A stretch of 64,000 nt of DNA, taken from the NCBI GenBank assembly GCA_910578185.1, contig CAJTPN010000005.1, forward strand, positions 75,160 through 139,159, in the 5' to 3' direction. Shown piece after piece: positions 15,739-24,765 of this stretch. The position numbers were made by a program, and so were the translations under genes. The stretch is from an uncultured Acetatifactor sp. (GTDB taxonomy: Bacteria > Bacillota > Clostridia > Lachnospirales > Lachnospiraceae). Under the pieces are notes generated by a model that worked only from the letters and a program-made list of their open reading frames with translations, was not told where the DNA came from and did not search any database. Numbering within the stretch: the stretch's first letter is position 1; the number at the start of each line of letters is the position of its first letter.

Positions 15739-17091
15739 CTACTCTTCTTCCTCCTCAACCTCTTCAATTACAATTTCCACATATGCATTACCCTCAAAGC
15801 GGATACTTTCTGGAAATTCAAAATGCACCGGAACTTCATAAGTGCCTTCCTTCAATTTCTTCACATCTGTTATTCCTTCTTCCTCAAGCCATTCCTCCAA
15901 ATCAATGGTACCATATATCGTATTGGGCTGTACTTGAGATATGACCGCATTTAATCCGTAAATAGTTATCTGACAGGGATCCCCTTCCTCATTCAGACGC
16001 GCCTGAAAGCCCTCCGGCCAATTAAGGATGGCAATATTTTCTCCGGGAATGGTCAGCCTCCGTTCTGCCTCCGGCTCCACATAAGCGATGATATTGACTT
16101 TATCCACACGGCTGTCCGCCAGCTGGACACCTACGGGAAGGAAACTCCGGATATTGATATTGCGTATTACATTCTCCTCCGCATCCGTCAGATCTACCTG
16201 ATCTTCCGAAATGGTAATCTTGCTCACATTGCCCAATATAGACGGGAATGCAGCAATTTTAATTGTGGGCGGATCGCATTCTATGACTCCTGTGGCCAGA
16301 TATCCTTCTGCCGGAATTCCTGTGGAATTAACCTCAACAGGAACCTCCTTTGTGGCAAGAATACGAACCGTCATCATCACATGATCCGAATTTCTCGTGA
16401 CATTGGATAAATCCAGCAAGTTCTCGTCTGCATCATAGAACCTGGGTTCCACATTTGCAGTCAGCTGTGAGCTGGCGCCCGTCACATCGAAATCTACCAT
16501 AGCATACTGAATTTTATCTATGTCAGACTTGGGTCCCGTCACCTGTATACTGTTTAAATCAAGATTAACCTCGGACACCATATAACCCTCGGCCACTTCT
16601 CCCGCGATTTTATACCGGATTCCAACCCACTTGCTGATGCGATCCTCCACATTCAGACGAACCACATCCCTGTTCCCGGTAATATTTGTCACCGTCACCG
16701 CCTCATTGGCCACGGAATAATTGATTGCAATGGTATTGACCGCCGTCAGTTTACTCATATCCGCTTCGGCCACAATATCCGAGGAACGCAGCTTATCCAG
16801 ATCGCTTCTGGGAACTTCCACCGTTACCCGGACTCTGTCCGTATTGTCCAACACTTCATAGACCTTATCTTCCTTATCCAACAAATCCACATTTGTCAAT
16901 ACCACGGGAATGTTAGAGAAGGTCCTGGTCTCCTTTGGATTATTGGAAATTACCACCATAAACCAGATGATAATCGCAAATACGACGGAACTCAACTTCA
17001 ACCCCAGGTTATTTAGAAGCCTTCTCTTCACCTTTTGCCTTTGCTTTTTTATTTTTCCGCCTGTTTCTGCCCTTTGCATTATCTTCTCCAT
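15739..17091 (-). CDS. cdaR: CdaR (YbbR-domain) regulator of CdaA
   Basis: 450 residues: a basic cytoplasmic N-terminus, one membrane helix (SSVVFAIIIWFMVVI) and about 390 extracytoplasmic residues made of several YbbR repeats (for example GIRYKIAGEVAEGYMVSEV and EVPVEVNSTGIPAEGYLATG), ending in a very acidic EEVEEEEE tail. CdaR interacts with the diadenylate cyclase CdaA in the membrane and tunes c-di-AMP synthesis. The start overlaps the cdaA 3' end by about 80 nt; the ATG four codons in (17079) has a better GGAG spacing and may be the true start. Confidence 0.9.
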   Translation of the reverse strand: MEKIMQRAETGGKIKKQRQKVKRRLLNNLGLKLSSVVFAIIIWFMVVISNNPKETRTFSNIPVVLTNVDLLDKEDKVYEVLDNTDRVRVTVEVPRSDLDKLRSSDIVAEADMSKLTAVNTIAINYSVANEAVTVTNITGNRDVVRLNVEDRISKWVGIRYKIAGEVAEGYMVSEVNLDLNSIQVTGPKSDIDKIQYAMVDFDVTGASSQLTANVEPRFYDADENLLDLSNVTRNSDHVMMTVRILATKEVPVEVNSTGIPAEGYLATGVIECDPPTIKIAAFPSILGNVSKITISEDQVDLTDAEENVIRNINIRSFLPVGVQLADSRVDKVNIIAYVEPEAERRLTIPGENIAILNWPEGFQARLNEEGDPCQITIYGLNAVISQVQPNTIYGTIDLEEWLEEEGITDVKKLKEGTYEVPVHFEFPESIRFEGNAYVEIVIEEVEEEEE

Positions 17092-17908
17092 CCATATTCA
17101 TAATCTGCCCCATTTTCTCTTTCAGTTTGTCTACGCTCAATCCCCTCTCCAAAGTACCTTCATGGGCAATACTGATCCCGCCTGTCTCCTCCGATACAAT
17201 CACCGTAAGGGAATCCGTAACTTCGGAAATTCCCACTCCGGCCCGATGTCTGGTTCCCAAATCCTTGCTTAAATCCATGTTGTCGGTCAGGGGCAGGTAA
17301 CAGGTGGCGTACGTGACTCTGTTTCCCCGTACGATAACCGCTCCGTCGTGAAGCGGCGTATTATGTTCAAAAATATTGATCAACAGCTGACTTGTGACAA
17401 TCCCGTCCACCTCGATCCCCGTCCGCTCATAATCCTTCAAAGATTCCATTCTCTCGATGACGATCAAAGCACCTGTCTTCACTTTGCCCATCTCCATACA
17501 GGCCTTTGAGATTTCATTCAGCGTCTTAATGGAAAAAGCATTCCCGTTGTCCTTGCCCGATGCTGAAAAACCCATGGACGGAATGAAATTTTTCTGTCCC
17601 AGCTGCTCCAGCGCATGCCGAAGCTCCGGCTGCATCACCACAATAAACGTTATGGCCGCAAAACTAAGTACATTCTGCGCAATCCATATGATTGTAGTCA
17701 TATCCATCACAATCGCAACAAACAGGAACAGAAAAATGACAATCAGTCCCTTTAAAAGCCTCCAAGACCTTGTGGTCTTCATCCATGCCAAAATATAGTA
17801 TACCAAAAAAGCGATAATAAATATTTCTAAAATATCGCTCCAGTCCATAGTATTTGCGTACTTCCTGGCCGTCCTCAGGAAATCCCCCACCGCCTCAATC
17901 CACCGCAT
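17009..17908 (-). CDS. cdaA: Diadenylate cyclase CdaA
   Basis: A 299-residue CdaA-type enzyme making c-di-AMP from two ATP. Three hydrophobic helices occupy about residues 25-95, followed by the DAC domain with both signature motifs: LHDGAVIV and GTRHRAGVGISE. c-di-AMP controls potassium and osmolyte uptake and wall homeostasis. The C-terminus is a Lys/Arg-rich extension (GRNRRKNKKAKAK) longer than in B. subtilis CdaA. The ATG at 17908 has AGGACGGA upstream. It is co-transcribed with cdaR and glmM. Confidence 0.97.
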   Translation of the reverse strand: MRWIEAVGDFLRTARKYANTMDWSDILEIFIIAFLVYYILAWMKTTRSWRLLKGLIVIFLFLFVAIVMDMTTIIWIAQNVLSFAAITFIVVMQPELRHALEQLGQKNFIPSMGFSASGKDNGNAFSIKTLNEISKACMEMGKVKTGALIVIERMESLKDYERTGIEVDGIVTSQLLINIFEHNTPLHDGAVIVRGNRVTYATCYLPLTDNMDLSKDLGTRHRAGVGISEVTDSLTVIVSEETGGISIAHEGTLERGLSVDKLKEKMGQIMNMDGEDNAKGRNRRKNKKAKAKGEEKASK

Positions 17909-17956
17909 TCCGTCCTGCCCTACTTTTCCTAAAATGACCTGTTATCGGCATCTTAA

Positions 17957-19270
17957 TTAATATAACTCTTCATAATCGTCTGACGCGTTTTCCATGACAT
18001 TTTCCACCGTATCCTGCCTTACGGTTCTGCCAATAGTCACATTGCTGCGTCCCTGAGGCCGCTGCGCGCCTCTGCCCGAAGGGTTTCTCCCCGTTGTTCC
18101 CCTGCCGGCCATCTGCCTCTCCTGCCCCGTTCCTCTGCCGGGCAACGGCCTCTGGGCAGTCATACTTCTATCGTTTACAGACCGTTCTTCCGCTCCTCTT
18201 CTGCCGGATACCGCCCGCTCTGTAGTTACACTCCTGCCTGAAGCTGCCCCCTGCCCGTTTCCCCGCTCCGTAGTTCTCACTGGCTGAGAAGTCCTGGCAG
18301 GCTGCCTGGGCGCACCGTTTCTCGTCCCCGCCGCACCTCTGGCCTGCTGTGAATTAATCTTTTTCACCGTCTTGGTGGACATGGAAACTGACATCTTGGG
18401 TACTGCCTTCACATAATAATAATATTCGTCGTCTTCAAACTGAACCTTTTCCGTTCGGCTGTAATCCACACAAAATCTAAAAAATTCCACCACTTTGGCA
18501 ATTACAATGGCAAGAAGAGAGCCCAGCAATGCGCCTCCCACAGAAATGTTCACATCATAAAGCAGATCCGCCAGCAGTAAAATCACCACTTCTGTCATTG
18601 CCCCTGCAATCATGGCGATTGTCCAGGAATAATCAAAAGACCTGCGCCGAATCAGATAGACCACCAAAACTGCCACAGCAAAAGACACTATCACCGCCAC
18701 CATGGCTTTGTTTCCTATCAGGCTCTCAATCATAAGCTGCACTTTGGCCAATGCCTCATCATCTCCCATAGTTCTAATGTTTGACGCATTTGCAATAACA
18801 GCCTCATAAAAGTAATATACCACCACGCCGCAGATCATGGAAACCACAGACATAGGGCCGCATACCAATCCCACTGCGATCGGAACCACATAAGGTACCT
18901 TTAACACACATAAAAGAGGGGTCACGACCACAACAAGGGAATCCTTGGGGCTAAAGCGGAAAAACAGCAGGTACATCACCAAATACACACCCAGCCCAAC
19001 CAATGCCACTTCCATGGAAAGTGCATACATATGCATCAGGCTGATAAGAGCGGCAAAAAACACCACCGCTCCTGTGGGCAGAAAGGAACAAGTCAGCGCT
19101 CCGATCAGCACCACCGCCACATTGTCCATCTGCGTCATATACCCCATTCTGCCGTTAAGCGTATTAAAAGTAATAAACGCCAGCAAAAACTTGGCAAGCG
19201 GCAGTATAAAAGGTTCGCCCTTACTGTAGATCAGCTTTAATCTCTCTTTCATTTCCAGTAAAACCGTCAT
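17957..19270 (-). CDS. Polytopic membrane protein with Arg/Gly-rich disordered tail
   Basis: 437 residues. The first 280 contain about ten hydrophobic helices (for example VAVVLIGALTCSFLPTGAVV and MVAVIVSFAVAVLVVYLIRR); then comes an acidic and Tyr-rich bridge (FEDDEYYYYVKAVPK) and about 130 residues of Arg/Gly/Gln/Thr-rich low-complexity sequence ending NASDDYEELY. I do not recognise a named family with confidence; the membrane part faintly recalls the SpoIIE N-terminal membrane region. SD GGAGGACAGA precedes the ATG at 19270. It lies 48 bp upstream of cdaA in the same direction, so shared transcription is likely, hinting at a wall or c-di-AMP connection (inference). Confidence 0.75.
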   Translation of the reverse strand: MTVLLEMKERLKLIYSKGEPFILPLAKFLLAFITFNTLNGRMGYMTQMDNVAVVLIGALTCSFLPTGAVVFFAALISLMHMYALSMEVALVGLGVYLVMYLLFFRFSPKDSLVVVVTPLLCVLKVPYVVPIAVGLVCGPMSVVSMICGVVVYYFYEAVIANASNIRTMGDDEALAKVQLMIESLIGNKAMVAVIVSFAVAVLVVYLIRRRSFDYSWTIAMIAGAMTEVVILLLADLLYDVNISVGGALLGSLLAIVIAKVVEFFRFCVDYSRTEKVQFEDDEYYYYVKAVPKMSVSMSTKTVKKINSQQARGAAGTRNGAPRQPARTSQPVRTTERGNGQGAASGRSVTTERAVSGRRGAEERSVNDRSMTAQRPLPGRGTGQERQMAGRGTTGRNPSGRGAQRPQGRSNVTIGRTVRQDTVENVMENASDDYEELY

Positions 19271-19293
19271 TCTGTCCTCCGGCCGAACTCCTG

Positions 19294-19686
19294 TTATTGC
19301 ATCTCGTTATACAGAGAATTCAGCTTTTTTAAATTATGATAATAGCATTTCAGACTTTTTTTCGCCTGAGCATATTTCCAGGAACATGCAAAATAAGTCG
19401 CCACGCCGTAACCCACTATTGTAGCGCCAAAATAGATCAAAACATTTTGCGCAAAGGCAATCAGATCCATATCATATATCTCCTCCATAAAGTTCTCAAA
19501 GTGATATAGAATGTAGAATCCAAACACCAGCACAAACACCAATGCCGCGCACACAACCGCCTTCAAAAGCTGAATGGCAAGGTAATCGCTGCGAAAATAA
19601 TTGCCGATCTTCACATTTTCCCTGCCCTCACCTTTCTCATAAGCCGCCATTCGTGTCATCAATATTACGCGCTCCTCATTCAGCAT
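19294..19686 (-). CDS. Small membrane protein, two helices, unknown function
   Basis: 130 residues with two membrane helices (LKAVVCAALVFVLVFGFYILY and LIYFGATIVGYGVATYFAC) flanked by a basic-acidic N-terminus and a Lys-rich coiled C-terminus (WKYAQAKKSLKCYYHNLKKL). The ATG at 19686 has GGGAGG 7 nt upstream; an in-frame ATG at 19719 overlaps the preceding stop and was not used. It lies between the YvyF-like gene and the polytopic membrane protein gene, with short gaps, so it is probably in the same operon. No family recognised. Confidence 0.75.
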   Translation of the reverse strand: MLNEERVILMTRMAAYEKGEGRENVKIGNYFRSDYLAIQLLKAVVCAALVFVLVFGFYILYHFENFMEEIYDMDLIAFAQNVLIYFGATIVGYGVATYFACSWKYAQAKKSLKCYYHNLKKLNSLYNEMQ

Positions 19687-19718
19687 AACAAACCTCCCGT
19701 AAAAGTGATATCCATGCA

Positions 19719-20126
19719 CTACTTCAGGAATCGCATCTTCGGTCCCTCTCCGTCATCCTTGGGCCTCTTCTGGGGCTCGGGCTGACCGGATCTGAGCACA
19801 TCCTTAAAATTCTTGGTCATATTATTGGTACACTTTTCACAGAACCTGCCACTGCGGATTGGCGCGCCGCAGGATTCACAGGCTAACTGAATCGCGGAAT
19901 CCGGCGCCAGCTCAAGGCGATCTTCCCGCAACCACTGACGGATCTGATTCGGTTCCACATCGCATGCCTCGGAAACTTCGTTAATGCCCACACCCTTGTG
20001 CTCCCGAATGTAATCCTTTACCTCCTGAAACTTTTGTTCCAGTTTCTCACGGCAAGCAGGGCAAATTCCCATACCCCCAACATAATTAAAAATACGTCCG
20101 CAGCTTCTGCAATTCCTTACATTCAT
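19719..20126 (-). CDS. YvyF-like flagellar-operon zinc-ribbon protein
   Basis: 135 residues. An N-terminal zinc ribbon (CRSCGRIF, then CPACREKL), a central winged-helix-like segment (VGINEVSEACDVEPNQIRQWL) and a second CxxC pair (CESCGAPI, then CEKC) match the TIGR03826/YvyF family. In B. subtilis yvyF lies directly after comFC and before flgM; here it likewise follows comF, which supports the assignment. Its function is poorly defined, with a suspected regulatory role in flagellar expression. SD GGGAGGAATATT precedes the ATG at 20126. Confidence 0.85.
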   Translation of the reverse strand: MNVRNCRSCGRIFNYVGGMGICPACREKLEQKFQEVKDYIREHKGVGINEVSEACDVEPNQIRQWLREDRLELAPDSAIQLACESCGAPIRSGRFCEKCTNNMTKNFKDVLRSGQPEPQKRPKDDGEGPKMRFLK

Positions 20127-20202
20127 AATATTCCTCCCATGATCATGTCAAAATATGGCATCCAAACCAATGCGAAGTTATAATGCATTTCCCATTACGG
20201 CC

Positions 20203-20961
20203 TCAACCGCCTCCACATGCAAGTGCAATAAAATAAATCTGTTCCACCCCCGCCGCTTTCAGTGTTCTGGCCGCCTCGTCCACCGTACTTCCGGTGGTAT
20301 AAATATCATCTATAAGTATTACCTTCTTTAATTTTACATCATTTTGCCCTATAATAAAAGCCTTTTTCAAATTATTTTGTCGTTCTTGTGGATTTTGATA
20401 TTTTAAAGGAGAAGTATTCTTCTCCCGAAGTAAAAATCCCTTGCAAACCGGAACCTCCAGTCGGCTCCCAATGGCACTGGCAAGCAGTTCCGCCTGATTA
20501 TATCCCCTGGCCGCTTTTCTTTTTCTGTGAAGTGGAATGGGTATCAGCACTTCAGGCTCCACCCTTCTGACAAAATCTTCCAGGTACATCGCCGCCTGTT
20601 CCCCGAAAAAATCCGCATACTCCCTTCGTCCGCCATATTTAAAGCGATATATTGCCAGAGAAACGCTTTCGTAGGTATAGAGAGCCCTGCCCCTTACATA
20701 ATCATGGTCCTTTCCTTCGCAGTCCCTGCAGTACTCCCCCTCCCCCATTAGCTTTTTCCCACATTTCATACACCAGGGAGGCGTCAACAGCTCAAGCTTT
20801 TCCATGCATGTCAGACAAATCTTCTCTCCAAACTGCGGCACAATCTTATCGCACACCGGACAGCGGCGTGGAAAGAGCATCTGCAAAAGACACTCATATA
20901 CCTTATTCATTTTCCATTTTTTAGATTTTATTCTTGTTTTTGTTAAAATTTTTATTCCCAT
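20203..20961 (-). CDS. comF: ComF-family phosphoribosyltransferase-like protein
   Basis: 252 residues: an N-terminal four-Cys zinc finger (CPVCDKIV, CLTC, then CMKCGKKL and CRDCEG) and a C-terminal PRTase fold with the PRPP loop VILIDDIYTTGSTVDEA. ComFC-type proteins are needed for DNA uptake during natural competence, acting on single-stranded DNA at the inner membrane. The N-terminus is uncertain: the ATG at 20961 has a GAGGAG too close to it, and an internal ATG at 20910 (MNKVYECLL) matches family length better but lacks an SD. It lies 9 bp after recD2, in one operon. Confidence 0.9.
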   Translation of the reverse strand: MGIKILTKTRIKSKKWKMNKVYECLLQMLFPRRCPVCDKIVPQFGEKICLTCMEKLELLTPPWCMKCGKKLMGEGEYCRDCEGKDHDYVRGRALYTYESVSLAIYRFKYGGRREYADFFGEQAAMYLEDFVRRVEPEVLIPIPLHRKRKAARGYNQAELLASAIGSRLEVPVCKGFLLREKNTSPLKYQNPQERQNNLKKAFIIGQNDVKLKKVILIDDIYTTGSTVDEAARTLKAAGVEQIYFIALACGGG

Positions 20962-20970
20962 GGCTCCTCA

Positions 20971-23244
20971 TCAGGAACCTTCTCCGACTCTGATCCGATA
21001 AATTTCCCCTATTCTCTCCGCCAGCGCGGTATATCTGCGCCGCTCACTTACATTGTCAATCATGCCCCGAACCGTATCCGAGCTGCCCAGGATGGTGACG
21101 CAGTTCTTAGCCCTGGTGATTGCAGTATACAGCAGGTTTCGGTTAAACAGCATCTTCGGTCCGGTTAACAGCGGCAAAAGCACCGCCGGATACTCGCTTC
21201 CCTGTGCCTTATGAATGGTTATCGCATAAGACAGCTCCAACTCCTCCAGCAGCGAAAAAGGATAGCTCACCCGCCTGCTTTCATCATACTCCACCACCAG
21301 ATTGGAGGCGCTTTCATTTATTTCCAGGATCTTCCCCATATCCCCGTTAAAAATGCCCATGCCCTTATCAATCGGAATCCCGTATTTACTGACCACTTCC
21401 CATTCCAGCTGATAATTGTTTTTGATTTGCATTACCTTATCACCCTCGCGAAACAGGGTATTTCCGCTGGTATGTTCTTTCTTTTTTCCATCCGCCGGGT
21501 TCAGATAACGCTGCAGGATACCGTTTAAAGTCTCACATCCCAGGCTTCCTTTACGCATTGGCGTCAGCACTTGAATATCATAAGGGGTAGCCTGTACATA
21601 CCTGGGCAGTTTATCCTGTATTAGCTGTATCATATGTTTATAAATGACATTGACGTCATTTCTTTCCAGCAAAAAGAAATCTTTTGATTTATTTTCTAAC
21701 GCAATCTGCCGCCCGTTGTTGATTCGATGTGCGTTGACTACGATATCACTTTCTTCCGCCTGCCGAAAGATCTTTTTTAGCTCCACCATGGGAAAACAAC
21801 CGCTGCAGATCAAATCCCGCAGCACCTGTCCCGGCCCGACGCTTGGCAGCTGGTTCACATCTCCCACCAACACAAGCCGTGTCCCCGGCGCTACCGCCTT
21901 GAGCAGGGACTGGAAAAGTTGAATGTCCACCATGGACATTTCGTCTATGATGACCACATCCGCCTCCAACGGATTCTGTTCGTTTCTCTCAAAATTCACT
22001 CTGCGGGTATCTTCATCGGACAGCGCGCTGTTCAGCTCCAACAGGCGATGTATGGTCCGCGCTTCAAATCCTGTGGCCTCCGTCATCCGTTTCGCCGCCC
22101 GTCCCGTGGGCGCCGCAAGGAAAATATCCAGTCCCTCCGCCTCAAAATACCGTATCATCATATTTATGGTAGTGGTTTTACCCGTACCGGGACCTCCTGA
22201 CAAAAGGAACAAACCGTTCCGGATGCTTTCCGTAACTGCCTTAAACTGCAGTTCATCCAGCTCCATCTGCAAACTGTCCGCCAGTTTCTGAAGTCTACGG
22301 GCCACCTCCGCTTCCGCTCTTCCATTGGTTGCTTCCCCTTTTTGTTCCCCTGCATCATCCGCAGTGTACATAGGAATATTCAGCTCGTACAGCATTCTGG
22401 CACAATTTAGCTCCGCATAATAATAAGAAGCCGCAAATACTTTCTCTCCCTTTATGATCAGCTTCTTATCCATCATCAGATTATCCAGTTGGGGACGGAT
22501 CTGCCCTTTTGGCACTCCGAGCAGCGTCTCAGCCCGCTCCAGCAGGCTGTCCATGGGCAGGTAACAATTTCCTTCCCCGGTGGACTGCAGCAGAGAATAG
22601 TATATCCCGCTGCGGATCCGATAATCGGAATCCATGTGAATTCCGATCTTTGACGCCAGCTCATCCGCCATCTTAAAACCGATTCCCGTGATATCCTCCG
22701 CCAGACGATAGGGATTCTCCTTCATGACATTATATAAACTCATACCATAAGTTTCATATATTTTTACCGACAACGCATTTGATATTCCAAATTGCTGCAG
22801 ATAAACCAGCGCGTCCCGCAGATCCTTTTTCTCCTCCATCTGGGCCGCAATCTCCCGTGCCTTGCGCTCACTGATTCCTTTGATTTCCGCCAGCCGCTCC
22901 GGTTCTTCTTCGATGATTCGAAAGGTGTCGTCGCCAAACTTTTTCACGATCCTGGCGGCAAGGGCAGCTCCCACACCCTTGACTGCCCCGGAACCCAGAT
23001 ACCGTTCCATTCCCACGCTATCCTTGGGTATTACCACCTGATATGTACTCATCTTAAACTGAGCGCCATAGACAGGGTGTTCCACAAACTCCCCACAGGC
23101 GGTAATATTCTCTCCCTGTGTCAACCCCTTGCACATTCCCACACAGGTGATCTCCTCTCCCCCTGATATCAGGTTCATTACCGTATAACCGTTCTCACTG
23201 TTTTGGAAAACAATATGCTCCACATATCCGTTGACTTCTTCCAT
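20971..23244 (-). CDS. recD2: RecD2 family 5'-3' DNA helicase
   Basis: 757 residues. The N-terminal RecD2-specific region (MEEVNGYVEHIVFQNSENGY) and the helix-hairpin-helix segments are followed by the SF1 helicase core: Walker A GGPGTGKTTTIN, Walker B VVIIDEMSMVD, GDVNQLPSVGPG, and motif VI-type ITIHKAQGSEY. RecD2 acts in genome maintenance outside RecBCD. The ATG at 23244 has GGGGAG upstream; the longer ORF start at 23334 would run through the terminator at 23317-23349 and is rejected. It forms an apparent operon with comF. Confidence 0.95.
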   Translation of the reverse strand: MEEVNGYVEHIVFQNSENGYTVMNLISGGEEITCVGMCKGLTQGENITACGEFVEHPVYGAQFKMSTYQVVIPKDSVGMERYLGSGAVKGVGAALAARIVKKFGDDTFRIIEEEPERLAEIKGISERKAREIAAQMEEKKDLRDALVYLQQFGISNALSVKIYETYGMSLYNVMKENPYRLAEDITGIGFKMADELASKIGIHMDSDYRIRSGIYYSLLQSTGEGNCYLPMDSLLERAETLLGVPKGQIRPQLDNLMMDKKLIIKGEKVFAASYYYAELNCARMLYELNIPMYTADDAGEQKGEATNGRAEAEVARRLQKLADSLQMELDELQFKAVTESIRNGLFLLSGGPGTGKTTTINMMIRYFEAEGLDIFLAAPTGRAAKRMTEATGFEARTIHRLLELNSALSDEDTRRVNFERNEQNPLEADVVIIDEMSMVDIQLFQSLLKAVAPGTRLVLVGDVNQLPSVGPGQVLRDLICSGCFPMVELKKIFRQAEESDIVVNAHRINNGRQIALENKSKDFFLLERNDVNVIYKHMIQLIQDKLPRYVQATPYDIQVLTPMRKGSLGCETLNGILQRYLNPADGKKKEHTSGNTLFREGDKVMQIKNNYQLEWEVVSKYGIPIDKGMGIFNGDMGKILEINESASNLVVEYDESRRVSYPFSLLEELELSYAITIHKAQGSEYPAVLLPLLTGPKMLFNRNLLYTAITRAKNCVTILGSSDTVRGMIDNVSERRRYTALAERIGEIYRIRVGEGS

Positions 23245-23316
23245 TCGGTCTCCCCACCGCTTACTCCGCACTGTCGGGAAATCTCCCCCTCCCGGCAGCA
23301 TTATTTTTATTATAGC

Positions 23317-23349
23317 AGAAAAAGGCTGCTTCACTATTTGAGCAGCCTT
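23317..23349 (-). terminator. Terminator of mbl-flagellar rod operon
   Basis: AAGGCTGCT and AGCAGCCTT form a perfect 9-bp stem around a 10-nt loop, followed by TTTTT on the minus strand, about 75 nt past the stop codon of the flgJ-like gene. Confidence 0.9.
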
Positions 23350-23423
23350 ATTTTAAACAATCTTCTATCTCTTTGTCATATGTATTATCCGTAACAGTAC
23401 CACGACTTATCCAAACCGTTACA

Positions 23424-23834
23424 TTAATCCATCACAGCGGATACAATATGCTCTCTTCCGGCTTTCGGATCCGCCACATCCGAAATTCCATAATTGCGTT
23501 TCATCTGTTCATAGAGCATTTGCGCCAGCCCCAGACCGCTTCCGCTGGCAGTCTCTTCCGCCATGCTTTGAACCATCTGATCCTTATAATAATCCATCAG
23601 ATTTCCCGTATAATTAGATGTATTCTCGTTATTGGGAACGGTCTTCAACATTGCCTTATACATCTGCTCTATAAAATAAGCTTCAAACTGCCTGCACGCA
23701 TCCATTAACTCCCCGCTGTCCACCTTGGAATAGTCTGCGCCCTCCAGTTTGTCTTGAAGCTTTGAAGCAGTCTGATTGGCGGCAGTGGAATACATATCGC
23801 TGTACATGGAAGCCACATTGCTGATATCCATCAT
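23424..23834 (-). CDS. FlgJ-like rod-binding protein
   Basis: 136 residues corresponding to the N-terminal rod-binding domain of FlgJ without the muramidase half, as is usual in Gram-positives. The conserved stretch runs LMDACRQFEAYFIEQMYKAM and then YKDQMVQSMAE...GLGLAQMLYEQM. It probably caps or scaffolds assembly of the flagellar rod. GGGAGG precedes the paired ATG codons at 23834. It is the last gene after the FlgG-like gene, 23 bp downstream. Confidence 0.88.
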   Translation of the reverse strand: MMDISNVASMYSDMYSTAANQTASKLQDKLEGADYSKVDSGELMDACRQFEAYFIEQMYKAMLKTVPNNENTSNYTGNLMDYYKDQMVQSMAEETASGSGLGLAQMLYEQMKRNYGISDVADPKAGREHIVSAVMD

Positions 23835-23857
23835 ATTACCTCCCTGTTTCCATCCCT

Positions 23858-24673
23858 TTATCTCTTCAGATTGTTGGCCTGCTGAAGCATTTCATCTGAT
23901 GTGGTTATCGCCTTGGAATTCAGTTCATATGCGCGCTGCGCCACAATCATGTTCACCATCTCATCCACCACCTGCACATTGGAGCCTTCCAGATATTTCT
24001 GATGAATCTTGCTCTTTTGTACATTATTATTAGTAGCCTCATTGATGGCCTGGCCGCTGGCATCAGATACTGCATACAGCGTATCCTCCAATCTTTCCAA
24101 GCCATTGGGATTGTTAAACTGGAATATACCAATGCTGATGCCTATGGGCTGGGGTTTATTATCCGCATCCGGGTAGCAGAGACGCCCGTCCTTATCCACG
24201 GTGATATCCGTAAGTATGTAGTCTCGATTTAAAATGATCGGTTGGCCATTACTGTTCAAGACGGGAAGACCATCTGTAGTGGCAAGCATATTTCCGTTAT
24301 TTGCCAATGCAAACTGAAAATTACCGTTACGGGTATAGTAAGTATTATTATCGGCTCCTCTGACCGCAAAGAAGCCCTTACCCTCTATCATAAAGTCGGT
24401 CTCGCTCTCTGAAGCCACCGGCGTACCCTGTTTAAATATAGTGGAAATAGCAGAATTCCGAACGCCCAATCCAACCTGCGCCCCCACCGGTTTCTCCTCA
24501 CCATTGGCCGAGGTAGTCCTGCTCTGTAATGTCTGATACAAAAGAGTCTTAAATTCATTTACCTGTGTCTTGTACCCCTGTGTATTTACATTGGATAAAT
24601 TGTTTGCAATCGTGTCAAGATTTGTCTGCTGCGCAATCATGCCGGTTGCCGCTGTCCATAAACTGCGTACCAT
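23858..24673 (-). CDS. flgG: Flagellar basal-body rod protein FlgG (FlhP-like)
   Basis: 271 residues, distal-rod type. It starts MVRSLWTAATGMIAQQTNLD with the family motif TIANNLSNVNTQGYK, has a central beta domain (MIEGKGFFAVRGADN) and ends with the flg_bbr_C motif YLEGSNVQVVDEMVNMI and AYELNSKAI. It forms the rod or hook-base outside the membrane, exported by the flagellar type III system. I start at 24673, where GGAAAAGGA gives an SD; the ORF start at 24700 is an N-terminal overextension. It lies in the mbl-flgF-like-flgG order known from B. subtilis mbl-flhO-flhP. Confidence 0.93.
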   Translation of the reverse strand: MVRSLWTAATGMIAQQTNLDTIANNLSNVNTQGYKTQVNEFKTLLYQTLQSRTTSANGEEKPVGAQVGLGVRNSAISTIFKQGTPVASESETDFMIEGKGFFAVRGADNNTYYTRNGNFQFALANNGNMLATTDGLPVLNSNGQPIILNRDYILTDITVDKDGRLCYPDADNKPQPIGISIGIFQFNNPNGLERLEDTLYAVSDASGQAINEATNNNVQKSKIHQKYLEGSNVQVVDEMVNMIVAQRAYELNSKAITTSDEMLQQANNLKR

Positions 24674-24765
24674 AATTCCTTTTCCTTTCTTTCCCCGCAC
24701 ATGCCGGTTTTCATTCCGTCTCCGGTTATATTACCGCCAAAATCTATTTTAAAAAGTCTTTATTC

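Noticed and set aside
14381..15900. glmS-type ribozyme or other riboswitch near glmM
   Set aside because: glmM follows cdaR with a 2-bp gap, leaving no room for a leader RNA.
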